64,000 bases of DNA from Fusibacter ferrireducens (GCF_015352425.1 NZ_JADKNH010000015.1:58775-122774); one strand, 5' to 3'; shown: positions 55,446-63,883, counted from the stretch's first letter. Notes: a model not told the origin generated them from the sequence alone. Numbers and translations: made by a program.

Positions 55446-56963
55446 ATGTCTAAAAAAAATACTAAAAATGTAGGCTCTGAAAAGCGATTTGATAAAGGCG
55501 ATCAGATTGAACTTTACATTGAAGATATAACAGAAGATGGTGATGGCATAGGGAAAATTAACGGTTACACGGTATTTGTCCACAATGCACTTCCGGGGGA
55601 TCATCTGGTGACAACACTCATCAAGGTTAAAAAGAACTATGCAATTGGTATCATTCATCAAATGCATGAAAAATCACCAATGCGCGTTAAAGCCCCATGT
55701 CCTTATGCTGCAAAGTGCGGCGGTTGTCAACTACAGGATCTAAGTTATGAAGGTCAAGTTGAATACAAGGCTAATCATATTAAGAGTTCATTAATGCGCA
55801 TTGGTAAACTTGAAGAAAGTGAAATAAAATGGGATGGCTTTAAGGCCATGACAGAGCCTCTTTATTATAGAAACAAGGGTATTTATCAATTGGCTATGGG
55901 CAAGAAGGGTGAAATTGAAATGGGCTTTTATAGAAAGCGCAGTCATGATCTTGTGGATGTGGCATATTGTCTTTTACAATCCAAGGTTGCCAATGCCTTG
56001 ATGAAAAAGGTCCGTGAAGCCTTAAGGCTCAGTGGGATTAGCTTTTATGATGAGTTGACGAAAAAAGGCGCGCTCAGAAGAATCATGATCAGAACCACCA
56101 CGCCGAATCAAGGTGAAAGTGTGGAAGCGATGCTTGTAATTGTCACAACTGCGGTTTCGTCAAAACTTATGAGATTTGTAAAAGATTTAGAAGTGTTGGA
56201 TAGCAAAATTAAGTCCGTGTATATCAACATTAACGATGATCTTGGGAACACGAACATGTCTGACCAGTTTGATCATATTTCGGGTAAGGTTTACTTGACA
56301 GATTACATCGGCGATGTGGCTTTTAAAATTTCACCACAGTCTTTTTTTCAAGTGAATTCAGTACAAACGGAAGTGCTCTATGATGAAGTGGTGACAAATG
56401 TACAGGCGATTGTGGATGAGATTAGGGCGAGTTCAGAAGATCAGGTAGAAGAAAAAGATGGCAATAAAGGGTTAACGGTTAATGGTGGTAAGGGTATCAC
56501 TGTTATGGACCTTTACTGTGGGATTGGTTCAATAGGGGCTTATGTGGCGAAGAAAATGCCTTCAATTTCTAAGATTATCGGTGTGGAAGTTATAGAAGGT
56601 GCTATAGAAGACGCTAAGGCGAATGCAATTTTAAATGGATTGAGCAATACTGAGTATGTGGTGGGACTCGCTGAAGAGGTGATCGCTGATCTTGCTGAGA
56701 AACATGAGCTACCTGATATTGTGATTCTCGATCCACCGCGCAAGGGATGTGATAGCAGTTTGATTGATACCTTGATCGCCATGAAAGCACCACATATCGT
56801 GTATGTGTCTTGTAAGCCTAGTACGCTTGCGCGGGATTTGGAACTGCTCGTGGCTGGTGGGTATGAGGTGAAGAGGACTGTTGGGGTGGATATGTTTCCG
56901 ATGTCGACGCATGTGGAGACGATAATTCTGATGGCGAATAGTTGTTCGAAGGCTAAAAAGTAG
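55446..56963 (+). CDS. rlmD: RlmD/RumA-type 23S rRNA (uracil-5) methyltransferase
   Basis: 505 residues. N-terminal TRAM domain (IEDITEDGDGIGKINGYTVFV), [4Fe-4S] cysteines CPYAAKCGGC, SAM-binding DLYCGIGSIGAYVAKKM, and the catalytic PPRKGCDSSLI and YVSCKPSTLARDL (nucleophile Cys). A ~40-residue insert (around 325-345) is Glu/Asp/Gly-rich. Methylates U in 23S rRNA; in Firmicutes one enzyme (RlmCD) can act at two sites, so specificity is unproven. AAAGGACGTC precedes ATG 55446. Last conserved core gene before the accessory region. Confidence 0.94.
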   Translation: MSKKNTKNVGSEKRFDKGDQIELYIEDITEDGDGIGKINGYTVFVHNALPGDHLVTTLIKVKKNYAIGIIHQMHEKSPMRVKAPCPYAAKCGGCQLQDLSYEGQVEYKANHIKSSLMRIGKLEESEIKWDGFKAMTEPLYYRNKGIYQLAMGKKGEIEMGFYRKRSHDLVDVAYCLLQSKVANALMKKVREALRLSGISFYDELTKKGALRRIMIRTTTPNQGESVEAMLVIVTTAVSSKLMRFVKDLEVLDSKIKSVYININDDLGNTNMSDQFDHISGKVYLTDYIGDVAFKISPQSFFQVNSVQTEVLYDEVVTNVQAIVDEIRASSEDQVEEKDGNKGLTVNGGKGITVMDLYCGIGSIGAYVAKKMPSISKIIGVEVIEGAIEDAKANAILNGLSNTEYVVGLAEEVIADLAEKHELPDIVILDPPRKGCDSSLIDTLIAMKAPHIVYVSCKPSTLARDLELLVAGGYEVKRTVGVDMFPMSTHVETIILMANSCSKAKK

Positions 56964-56967
56964 GGTT

Positions 56968-56992
56968 TGACCACAAGATATTGTGGTTTTGA
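56968..56992 (+). terminator. Terminator after the rRNA methyltransferase gene
   Basis: 7-bp stem ACCACAA-GATA-TTGTGGT followed by TTTT. A short but perfect hairpin. Confidence 0.65.
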
Positions 56993-57088
56993 GTCGATTT
57001 TTAGGCGAAAAACAGATGGAAAATGACGTTTTTTGACCTTTAAAAAAGAGACTAAAATATAGATGACATTATGAAATGGGGGATTTAA

Positions 57089-57907
57089 GTGAGTAGTGAA
57101 CCAAATAGTTTTTCTAAATATCTAGTTATATTCGTGGACATTCTTGGAAGCAAGAATAGAAATGATTTTCAAAAAACATATCAAATTAATAAGATATTTC
57201 ATGAAGAACTTGAAAAAAATAGGAAAAATGATATGTCTCATACTGTTTATTTTAGGAGGATATACACTTTTTCTGATTGTGCTTATATTTTTTATGGATT
57301 TAAAGATGAAGAAACAATATCTGAAGAGCGCAAAAAAGTGGATCAATTATTTAAAGTGGCATTATGTAATTGCGAGCCTATATTCTTAAGATTTATCAAA
57401 GAAAAAATTCTTTTTAGAGGGGGAGTATCCTACGGCGATGCTTATGTTGATTCGTGCAGGAGTATGTTTTTTGGTGATGCTGTGAATAAAGCTTACAAGT
57501 TGGAATCAGAAATAGCCATACATCCTCGTATCCTTATTGATGACACTATTGCTACTGCAGTTTTAGAAAACATAACATTGGTAAAATATAAAATAGCAGC
57601 ACAAAACCCCGAGTATATACCTTATTTTGGGGCAGGAATGATTCCCAAAATGCCCGAAACTGGTGATGGAATTATTGAGAAAGATATTGATGGCAAATAT
57701 ATTTTTAATTATTTACATTTTCCAGAAAATAATATGCTCGTACAAGATTACTATTCATCTTGTGAAGAGTTTATAAAAGAGCTTATAGATTACTGCTCTG
57801 AGCAAATAGATGAGAATACACAGTATAAAATTATTGACAAATACTATTATCTTCAAAGGTTTTCTCAAGCAAAGTTGGATAACTTGTTAAGCCAATATGA
57901 AATTTGA
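57089..57907 (+). CDS. Class III nucleotide cyclase-like protein
   Basis: 272 residues. A single cyclase-type domain: the metal Asp in LVIFVDILGS (D17), the second metal Asp in TFSDCAYIFYG (D63), and the FRGGVSYGDAYVD and FFGDAVNKAYKLE motifs, in the order and spacing of class III cyclases and of the FLDILG family. GTG 57089 follows GGGGGAT. No receptor, membrane part or HAMP is present, and no cyclic-nucleotide-binding effector gene is next to it. A Pycsar PycC-like pyrimidine cyclase is one possibility; a plain regulatory protein is another. It has its own terminator at 58001-58047. Confidence 0.7.
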   Translation: MSSEPNSFSKYLVIFVDILGSKNRNDFQKTYQINKIFHEELEKNRKNDMSHTVYFRRIYTFSDCAYIFYGFKDEETISEERKKVDQLFKVALCNCEPIFLRFIKEKILFRGGVSYGDAYVDSCRSMFFGDAVNKAYKLESEIAIHPRILIDDTIATAVLENITLVKYKIAAQNPEYIPYFGAGMIPKMPETGDGIIEKDIDGKYIFNYLHFPENNMLVQDYYSSCEEFIKELIDYCSEQIDENTQYKIIDKYYYLQRFSQAKLDNLLSQYEI

Positions 57908-58000
57908 TGTAATAAAGTGTTTTAGAGAAATATTTAAATTCCGATTTGTTATTAGGTCATGATTTTCTAGCAAATGAAATAATTAATTTTAGAATCAAAT

Positions 58001-58047
58001 GGCATGTCTTAGATTGACTTAACAACCTACTGACTTGCCGTTTTTTT
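58001..58047 (+). terminator. Terminator after the cyclase-like gene
   Basis: GGCA-T-GTC at 58001-58008 pairs with GAC-T-TGCC at 58032-58039 (imperfect, with a long loop), then a T7 tract. Confidence 0.55.
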
Positions 58048-58079
58048 ATGTCCAAAATCAGAAAGAAAGGAAGACAAAG

Positions 58080-58172
58080 ATGGCGAAATTTTTTATGTAT
58101 GGATCAGAGCTTCAAGAACTTGAACAGCTAATTATGCTTGTTCTGAATTTTTACAAAGAAGAAGTGGGGTGA
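58080..58172 (+). CDS. Tiny ORF, 30 residues
   Basis: MAKFFMYGSELQEL... a short helical, charged protein with AAAGGAAGAC before ATG 58080. Its stop overlaps the next ORF's start codon. May be a real small gene or a remnant of a phage or plasmid gene; no family recognised. Confidence 0.35.
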   Translation: MAKFFMYGSELQELEQLIMLVLNFYKEEVG

Positions 58173-58325
58173 TTGTTGTGCAGAGAAATCATATCACATC
58201 TTGCATCAATAAAGATGGGTGAGGTTGAAGCTAAGGATTTTCCGGTGGCAACCAGAGCGGAAATGGAAGAACTGTGGCATGCGAAAGAAGAGGAAGTTAT
58301 GCGGGCCGAGTTTAGGAGGCTGTAA
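58173..58325 (+). CDS. Tiny ORF, 50 residues, TTG start
   Basis: Follows the previous ORF without a gap (TGA TTG). The protein (ending EEEVMRAEFRRL) is acidic and helical. Start is a TTG at 58173; another TTG is next to it. GTGGGG is just upstream. It could be a genuine small gene in a mobile region or decayed sequence; certainty is low. Confidence 0.35.
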   Translation: MLCREIISHLASIKMGEVEAKDFPVATRAEMEELWHAKEEEVMRAEFRRL

Positions 58326-58380
58326 ACCAGAATAAAGATGATTAAGAAAAAACTAGTGGCTTTACAAAAGTAAAATAATA

Positions 58381-58428
58381 TACTACTCAATAGAGTAGTA
58401 ATGATATATACACTTGTAAACTTGTGTA
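58381..58428 (+). promoter_or_regulatory. Candidate operators of the island XRE regulator
   Basis: TACTACTC-AATA-GAGTAGTA (58381-58400) is a perfect 8-bp inverted repeat. TACACTTGTAAACTTGTGTA (58409-58428) has 5-bp inverted ends plus a direct repeat of ACTTGT, and overlaps the -35 of the promoter just downstream. A bound XRE protein could repress its own operon here. Confidence 0.5.
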
Positions 58429-58450
58429 CGCCCCATAAGTGTAGTAAAAT
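58422..58450 (+). promoter_or_regulatory. Promoter of the island operon
   Basis: TTGTGT (58422-58427), 17-base spacer, TAAAAT (58445-58450); start near 58457, 20 bases before the XRE start codon. Confidence 0.6.
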
Positions 58451-58476
58451 TGAAGCAATACTTATGGAGGTGTGTC

Positions 58477-58773
58477 TTGAATACATTAGATCGAATCAAA
58501 GAATTGCTCGATGAGAGAGGCTGGACCATGTATAAGCTCTCAAAAGCTTCGGGTGTGTCTCAATCAACTCTTTCGAATATGTTTAATAGAAATAACGACC
58601 CGAGCATAAGCACACTTGAAGAAATCTGTCATGGTTTAGGTATAACATTGTCACAGTTTTTCGCTAATGACGATGAATTGGTTTCATTAGATAAAGAGCA
58701 AAAAGAAATGCTTGAAAAATGGGCAACGCTTTCATCAGAACAAAAGAGTGCGTTGCTGAAATTATTGAAGTAG
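58477..58773 (+). CDS. XRE-family HTH regulator of the island operon
   Basis: 98 residues. A HTH_3 domain (IKELLDERGWTMYKLSKASG, then QSTLSNMFNRNNDPSISTLEEICHGLGI) and a short C-terminal helical tail ending KSALLKLLK. Phage/plasmid-repressor-like. TTG 58477 follows GGAGGTG at good spacing; the open frame reaches 58450. It heads a set of five genes spaced 9-17 bases apart. Confidence 0.88.
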   Translation: MNTLDRIKELLDERGWTMYKLSKASGVSQSTLSNMFNRNNDPSISTLEEICHGLGITLSQFFANDDELVSLDKEQKEMLEKWATLSSEQKSALLKLLK

Positions 58774-58788
58774 TGCGGGGAGGAACAT

Positions 58789-60216
58789 ATGAGCATCAAT
58801 ATAAAATGCCAAGTTTTCACCCCAATTGAATATGTGCAACAATTGCTTGATTATGCAGGGTATAATAATAACTTGTATAATCAAAAGGTAGCAGAGAATT
58901 CATGTGGCGACGGCAATATTTTAGGAGAAATAGTAGTTAGATATATTAATGACTGCAAAAATAATCATCTTGATAATGTGCAAATTAAACTAGGGTTAGA
59001 AAGAGATATTTATGCAGCAGAAATAGATCAAGAGCATATAGATAATTGTACCGTAAGGTTGGATTCGATTGCAAATGAGTATGATATTCATGATGTTAAT
59101 TGGAATTTCTATCATGGGGATTTCTTGAAATTGAATATTCAAGATGAATTTGATTATGTAATCGGGAATCCACCATATATCACCTATAAGGAAATTTCAT
59201 TAGAAAATAGATCTTTCTTGAGAGAAAATTTTGAAACATGCTATCATGGAAAATTCGATTATTGCTATGCGTTCATCGAAGCAAGTGTTAAGTCGTTAAG
59301 GAACAATGGACGATTAGTTTATTTGGTTCCTAGTAATATTTTTAAGAATCAATTTGCACATGCACTGAGAGATTATCTGGTTGATGACTTGACTGACATT
59401 TATGATTTTACTAGTCAAAAATTATTCAAGAATAAACAAACAGCCTCAGCGATAATGGTATTTGAAAAGAATAGCAGAAATCAACATTTGTTATATCATG
59501 ATATCATGAAAAATTCGAGTAGGCATATCATCAAAAATCAATTGGTTGATAAATGGCAATTCCAAAGTGTTGATAATGGAAATACTGTCAAGTTTGGTGA
59601 AATGTTTCATGCAGCTAGTTGCATTGCAACACTATTGAATGAAGTTTATCTGATACGCTCATATACCGATAATCATAATTATTTAGAAGTTGAAAATGGG
59701 AAGATTGAAAAGAGTATTCTTAGAAGAGCTATAAGTCCGAGATCAAAAAGATATAATAAGGAAGAGTACATAATATTTCCTTATGATTACCAAGAGGGTC
59801 GCCTTTTGAGATATACTGAAGGGCAGTTTATGGCAGAATATCCGTTGACAGCACAATATATGTTGAAATTTGCTGAAAAGCTCAGCAAAAGAGATAGTGA
59901 CAATGGTATTGCGTGGTTTGAATATGGCAGGTCACAGGCATTAGCACATTTAAACCAATCAAAACTTTTATTATCAACGCTGGTAACGAATCAAGTTAAT
60001 GTATATGAACTTGGTATTGAAGAAATACCTACTTCGGGTATTTATATTGTAAGTAAAGAAAATGAAGATCTTAGTATAGCAAGAAGAATACTTGAAAGTC
60101 CTGAATTCTATGAGTATGCAAAAAGTATAGGTGTTATTTCAAATTATAATTCCTATCGTATAGCGCCTAAGGATATAAATAATTTTCAAGTGCCCGTGAA
60201 GTACTTAAAAAAATAG
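58789..60216 (+). CDS. N6-adenine DNA methyltransferase (Eco57I/TaqI-like)
   Basis: 475 residues. SAM-binding motif I ENSCGDGNILG, acidic motif in AAEIDQEHIDN, and catalytic motif IV GNPPYITY mark a gamma-type N6-adenine methyltransferase. The C-terminal ~200 residues would form the target-recognition region as in TaqI/Eco57I enzymes. AGGAGG precedes ATG 58789. No standard restriction gene is fused or adjacent; the HNH gene three genes later is the only nuclease. Probable role: self-marking in a restriction-like system. Confidence 0.9.
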   Translation: MSINIKCQVFTPIEYVQQLLDYAGYNNNLYNQKVAENSCGDGNILGEIVVRYINDCKNNHLDNVQIKLGLERDIYAAEIDQEHIDNCTVRLDSIANEYDIHDVNWNFYHGDFLKLNIQDEFDYVIGNPPYITYKEISLENRSFLRENFETCYHGKFDYCYAFIEASVKSLRNNGRLVYLVPSNIFKNQFAHALRDYLVDDLTDIYDFTSQKLFKNKQTASAIMVFEKNSRNQHLLYHDIMKNSSRHIIKNQLVDKWQFQSVDNGNTVKFGEMFHAASCIATLLNEVYLIRSYTDNHNYLEVENGKIEKSILRRAISPRSKRYNKEEYIIFPYDYQEGRLLRYTEGQFMAEYPLTAQYMLKFAEKLSKRDSDNGIAWFEYGRSQALAHLNQSKLLLSTLVTNQVNVYELGIEEIPTSGIYIVSKENEDLSIARRILESPEFYEYAKSIGVISNYNSYRIAPKDINNFQVPVKYLKK

Positions 60217-60233
60217 TATGAAGGAGCAAATGT

Positions 60234-62498
60234 ATGTCAAAAGTACCTTTTAATGTAGATGCCTATACCGCAAAACTAATAGGACGAGAAAATGTGTCTA
60301 AGCTCGACGGGGCAATACTTGAGCTTGTTAAAAATACTTATGATGCAGATGCTTCTATTTGTTTTTTATATTACGAAAATGAAACAGATACGTTATATAT
60401 TGGTGATAATGGCACTGGGATGACAGAAGAAATTATATTGAAGCATTGGATGACTATTGGGAGTTCTTCGAAAAAAATACAATATAAGACGCGAAAAGGA
60501 CGCATTCAAACTGGAGCAAAGGGAATCGGAAGATTTGCACTGGATAGGATTGCTGACAAATGTGAACTGCTAACAGTTTCAGAAGAAGAACATTTGATAT
60601 GGGATGTTGACTGGAGCAGATTTGAATTTGGGCAGCGGATAACCGATATCACGGCAGACTTGGATCCTTCCACAAAAGGATTTGATGAATTCTTAAGTGA
60701 TGTTATTAATCCAAATGTTAATAAGATTGTGGATGATAACTTCCAAAGAACAGGATCGATTTTTAAATTAACATCTTTAAGAGATAAATGGGATAAATCT
60801 GTCGTTGATAGCATAAAATCAAACTTAAGAACATTGATTCCTCCTGAATTTAAAGAAGTGTTTAATGTGTATTTTTTTGAGACTACAACAACTATTGAGG
60901 AAGCGGCTGTTTTACAAGATAGTGATGATTTTGCTTATGATTACAAAGTTCACTTTGTAGCAGAATCGTCTGGGAAAGTCACTGTTAATATCTATAGAGA
61001 TGAATTTGATTTTTCAGATAAGTTTGATGAGATAATGACTGGAGCCGGATTCGAAAATTTTGAACGAGATTATTTTCAGGGAAAGCCAATAGAGAAAGTA
61101 TTGTCTTTTAATGAGATTATCGGCTCAAAGGAGAATATTGAAAATACTATAGGTGATTTTGAAGGAACACTATATTACGCAAAGCTGAATGCAACAAAAG
61201 CCGATCGGGAAAAATATTATTATAAGGATATTACGGGCCGACCGGATATCAGAAGCATCTTTGGTGGTATTAGAATTTACCGTGATGGTTTTAGGGTTAG
61301 ACCATACGGTGACCCTAAGTCATCATCAAGTGATTGGCTAATGCTTGCTGCTAGAAAAAATAAATCGCCAGCTGCGATATCCCATGATACTGGTTCATGG
61401 AGAGTTAATGCTGATCAAATGCATGGAAGTATTTATATTTCAAGAACTAATATACATTTGCCAGATCAGGCTAACCGCCAAGGAATAGTTGAAACGAAAG
61501 AATTTGGACTTCTGAGGCTTTTTATAGAAAAAACTATAAGGTTATTTGAAAGAGATCGGCAATATGTTTGTAGATTGTTGAATAGATATTATGATGAATT
61601 ACATCCTACAGAAGATATAGAAAAAGAAATTAAAAAGAAGCTTCAAGAGAGTCAAAAGAATGAAGAAACTGCAAAGAAAAGCAATCAACCACCAAAACAA
61701 TCTCCAGTTATAGATGTTAAAAAGGTCTCAGAGTTAGTTGATAAAAAAGATTCAACAATCAGAGATCTTGAAAATGAGATTCAGATGTTACGTGTTTTAG
61801 CGACTACGGGTATTGTTACTAATACTTATGTTCATGAAATTAAAGATGTAACACACAAATTGAATCTAAATATTGTAATGGCCAAAGAAGCTATAGAATA
61901 TGATAAGGATATGCAATCTGCCTTGGACTATATTACAAAAGCAAGCGTCGCAAGAGAAGCATTCACTTCGTGGTTTAAAGTAACGATAGAATCAGTACGA
62001 CGTGATAAGAGAAGGATGAGGAAAACAAGTGTTAGTGATTTGGTTTCCAAGCTGATTGAATCATGGAAAGAGTCACTCAGTCCAAAAAACATTGAAATAA
62101 TTGATACCATGGATGACGTGGAATTCAAGTGTTTTCCGTATGAACTTGAGAGTATACTAAATAATTTAATTGCAAATAGTGTTGCTTCATTTGAAAAGAA
62201 AGTGAGTGATGATAAAAAAATATTTATTAGCATCATTTCACAGGAAGATGGGATACTTATAAGGTATTCAGATAATGGTATCGGTTTATCTGAATCATAT
62301 AAGAAAAATCCAAGACGAATTCTAGAACCACTCGAAACCGACAAAGTAACGAATGCGGGGGATGTTATTGGCACAGGAATGGGAATGTGGATCATAAACA
62401 GGATTGTCAGTGAATATTACGGTGCTATTGATTTGTCAAAAAATATGAGTAGTTCAGAAGGATTTTATATAGATTTAGTGCTTAAAAATAAGGATTAG
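60234..62498 (+). CDS. Protein with two GHKL ATPase modules
   Basis: 754 residues. N-terminal Hsp90/MutL/MORC-type GHKL ATPase: N-box LELVKNTYDADA (N34), G1 DNGTGM (near 58), G2 TGAKGIGRFAL (near 94). A long middle region follows, then a Lys/Glu-rich coiled-coil stretch (residues ~465-520). The C-terminus is a histidine-kinase-like half: a YVHEIKDVTHKL H-box-like segment (His near 534), N-box LNNLIANS, G1 SDNGIG (near 680) and G2 GTGMGMW (near 713). Both ATP sites look intact. Nearly all histidine kinases lack the first module. GAAGGAGC precedes ATG 60234. Confidence 0.88.
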   Translation: MSKVPFNVDAYTAKLIGRENVSKLDGAILELVKNTYDADASICFLYYENETDTLYIGDNGTGMTEEIILKHWMTIGSSSKKIQYKTRKGRIQTGAKGIGRFALDRIADKCELLTVSEEEHLIWDVDWSRFEFGQRITDITADLDPSTKGFDEFLSDVINPNVNKIVDDNFQRTGSIFKLTSLRDKWDKSVVDSIKSNLRTLIPPEFKEVFNVYFFETTTTIEEAAVLQDSDDFAYDYKVHFVAESSGKVTVNIYRDEFDFSDKFDEIMTGAGFENFERDYFQGKPIEKVLSFNEIIGSKENIENTIGDFEGTLYYAKLNATKADREKYYYKDITGRPDIRSIFGGIRIYRDGFRVRPYGDPKSSSSDWLMLAARKNKSPAAISHDTGSWRVNADQMHGSIYISRTNIHLPDQANRQGIVETKEFGLLRLFIEKTIRLFERDRQYVCRLLNRYYDELHPTEDIEKEIKKKLQESQKNEETAKKSNQPPKQSPVIDVKKVSELVDKKDSTIRDLENEIQMLRVLATTGIVTNTYVHEIKDVTHKLNLNIVMAKEAIEYDKDMQSALDYITKASVAREAFTSWFKVTIESVRRDKRRMRKTSVSDLVSKLIESWKESLSPKNIEIIDTMDDVEFKCFPYELESILNNLIANSVASFEKKVSDDKKIFISIISQEDGILIRYSDNGIGLSESYKKNPRRILEPLETDKVTNAGDVIGTGMGMWIINRIVSEYYGAIDLSKNMSSSEGFYIDLVLKNKD

Positions 62499-62509
62499 GA
62501 GGGGCTGTA

Positions 62510-63133
62510 ATGATTAAAATCGGTTTTATTGATGATGATAAATCTTTAGTAGATGCATATAAAACAAGATTAAAGCGAAGAGATATTGAACTTATTTTTG
62601 CGGACGATTGCAATACAAAAGAGGATGTTCTGAAGTGGATATTTAAGAATGAAATCAAGTGTATGCTTGTTGATTATAAATTGACACAAGCTTACAGTTT
62701 TATGGGAACGGATTTAGTGGCTTATTTGAATTCAGAGGTTCCTGATTTACCGTGTATTGTATTAACTAATTATTGTGAAGAGGGTATCGGTGAAAATTTG
62801 GTTGTTGAAAACATGTTCATTGATAGAGATGTTTTTGATGCTGAAATGGGGAAACCTAAATTTGAAGACTTTATCAAAAAACTTGAGCAATCAGTTGCTG
62901 TTTTTGAAAATCGGTTAGTTAAACGTAACGAAGAGTTTTTGGTACTTAAAGAAAAGAAAGATTCAGAAGAAATATCTTCAATGGAAGAGGAACGTTTTAT
63001 TCACTTGTATAAAATTTTGCGTGCCTATAATGAAGTGGATGACATTCCATCAGAATTATTAACATCATCAGCAAGCAAGAAGATGAGCGATATTTTATCG
63101 GCACTCGACAAATTAATAGATCGAACAAATTAG
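62510..63133 (+). CDS. Receiver-domain-like protein
   Basis: 207 residues. N-terminal response-regulator receiver fold: acidic FIDDDK (D8-D10), phospho-acceptor Asp in MLVDYKL (D55) and the switch Thr in VLTNY (T86). The conserved Lys expected near residue ~105 is not apparent (MFIDRDVF). The C-terminal ~85 residues are helical and charged with no DNA-binding domain. Translation starts 11 bases after the ATPase gene with AGGAGGGG, so it is probably the phospho- or conformational partner of that protein. Confidence 0.85.
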   Translation: MIKIGFIDDDKSLVDAYKTRLKRRDIELIFADDCNTKEDVLKWIFKNEIKCMLVDYKLTQAYSFMGTDLVAYLNSEVPDLPCIVLTNYCEEGIGENLVVENMFIDRDVFDAEMGKPKFEDFIKKLEQSVAVFENRLVKRNEEFLVLKEKKDSEEISSMEEERFIHLYKILRAYNEVDDIPSELLTSSASKKMSDILSALDKLIDRTN

Positions 63134-63142
63134 AGGTGGCGG

Positions 63143-63724
63143 ATGAGAATACATGGTGAGGTAATAATAAAGAGACGATCTGATGTTGAAACTGAATCAA
63201 GCTACCGGAAATATGAGCCTAGACTCCGGGAAGATTTTGGGCATATTTGTGGATACTGCGGAAAATCGGAGATGACAACTAACAAAGGATTTGAAATAGA
63301 TCATTTTGTTCCAATCAGGATTGCAAGTGAAAGAGAAACAGATTATTCAAATTTAGTCTATAGTTGTTTCACTTGTAATAGAAAAAAATCTAGGAAATGG
63401 CCAACGGAAGATAAGGACAAGCATCATGATGGAAATGTAGGATTCATCGATCCTGCAACTGATGAATATGATGAGCATCTAGAACGAACAGACAATGGAG
63501 ATATCGTTGGGATTACCGATGTTGGTAAATATATGTGCAAAACCGGTTTTAAGTTCAATTCCAGACCGATGAAAGAAATCTGGACATGTACAAAAATACT
63601 TGAAAGACAGTCTATTCTCGAAGGACGTATGCAGGCAATGACACCTGAAGAGAGTACCGAGTACATATTAATAAATCGACAGATAAAAGAACTGTATAAA
63701 ATACTGTTTAATAGGAAAGAGTAG
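63143..63724 (+). CDS. HNH endonuclease
   Basis: 193 residues. HNH/zinc motif in order: CGYCGK, EIDHFVPI (metal-binding Asp-His), NLVYSCFTCNRKKS. The cysteine pairs match the zinc-stabilised HNH type found in McrA and in Septu PtuB. The C-terminal ~100 residues are helical. AGAGGTGGCGG precedes ATG 63143, nine bases after the receiver gene. Likely the DNA-cleaving effector of the operon. Confidence 0.9.
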   Translation: MRIHGEVIIKRRSDVETESSYRKYEPRLREDFGHICGYCGKSEMTTNKGFEIDHFVPIRIASERETDYSNLVYSCFTCNRKKSRKWPTEDKDKHHDGNVGFIDPATDEYDEHLERTDNGDIVGITDVGKYMCKTGFKFNSRPMKEIWTCTKILERQSILEGRMQAMTPEESTEYILINRQIKELYKILFNRKE

Positions 63725-63766
63725 TGCATTTTTAGGATTGGTATAAATGCATGATGGGGGAATTTA

Positions 63767-63883
63767 ATGAATGAACAAGAAATTATTCTAGCTAAAATTT
63801 GTGCCATTCTTGATAAAAGATTTTTCCTGCTTAAAAAGAATGGCGAGATAAAAAAGTATATAAAGTGTTGTGGATTAGGGTAA
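63767..63883 (+). pseudogene. Truncated start of a sixth operon gene
   Basis: Begins MNEQEIILAKICAILDKRF with GGGGGAATTT before ATG 63767, 42 bases after the HNH gene. After 38 codons it ends at a TAA that belongs to the first bases (GTAA) of the IS66-type element. So this is probably the N-terminus of a gene interrupted by the insertion rather than a natural 38-residue protein. No family recognised in the piece that remains. Confidence 0.6.

Noticed and set aside
61928..62395. Reverse-strand 155-residue open frame
   Set aside because: Shadow of the GHKL ATPase gene; it overlaps its C-terminal ATPase motifs and lacks a ribosome site.
58477..63724. Septu or classical Type II restriction-modification system
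   Set aside because: Septu has only an ABC-type ATPase and HNH, and a normal Type II system would not contain a GHKL ATPase and receiver. The parts overlap but the set does not match.
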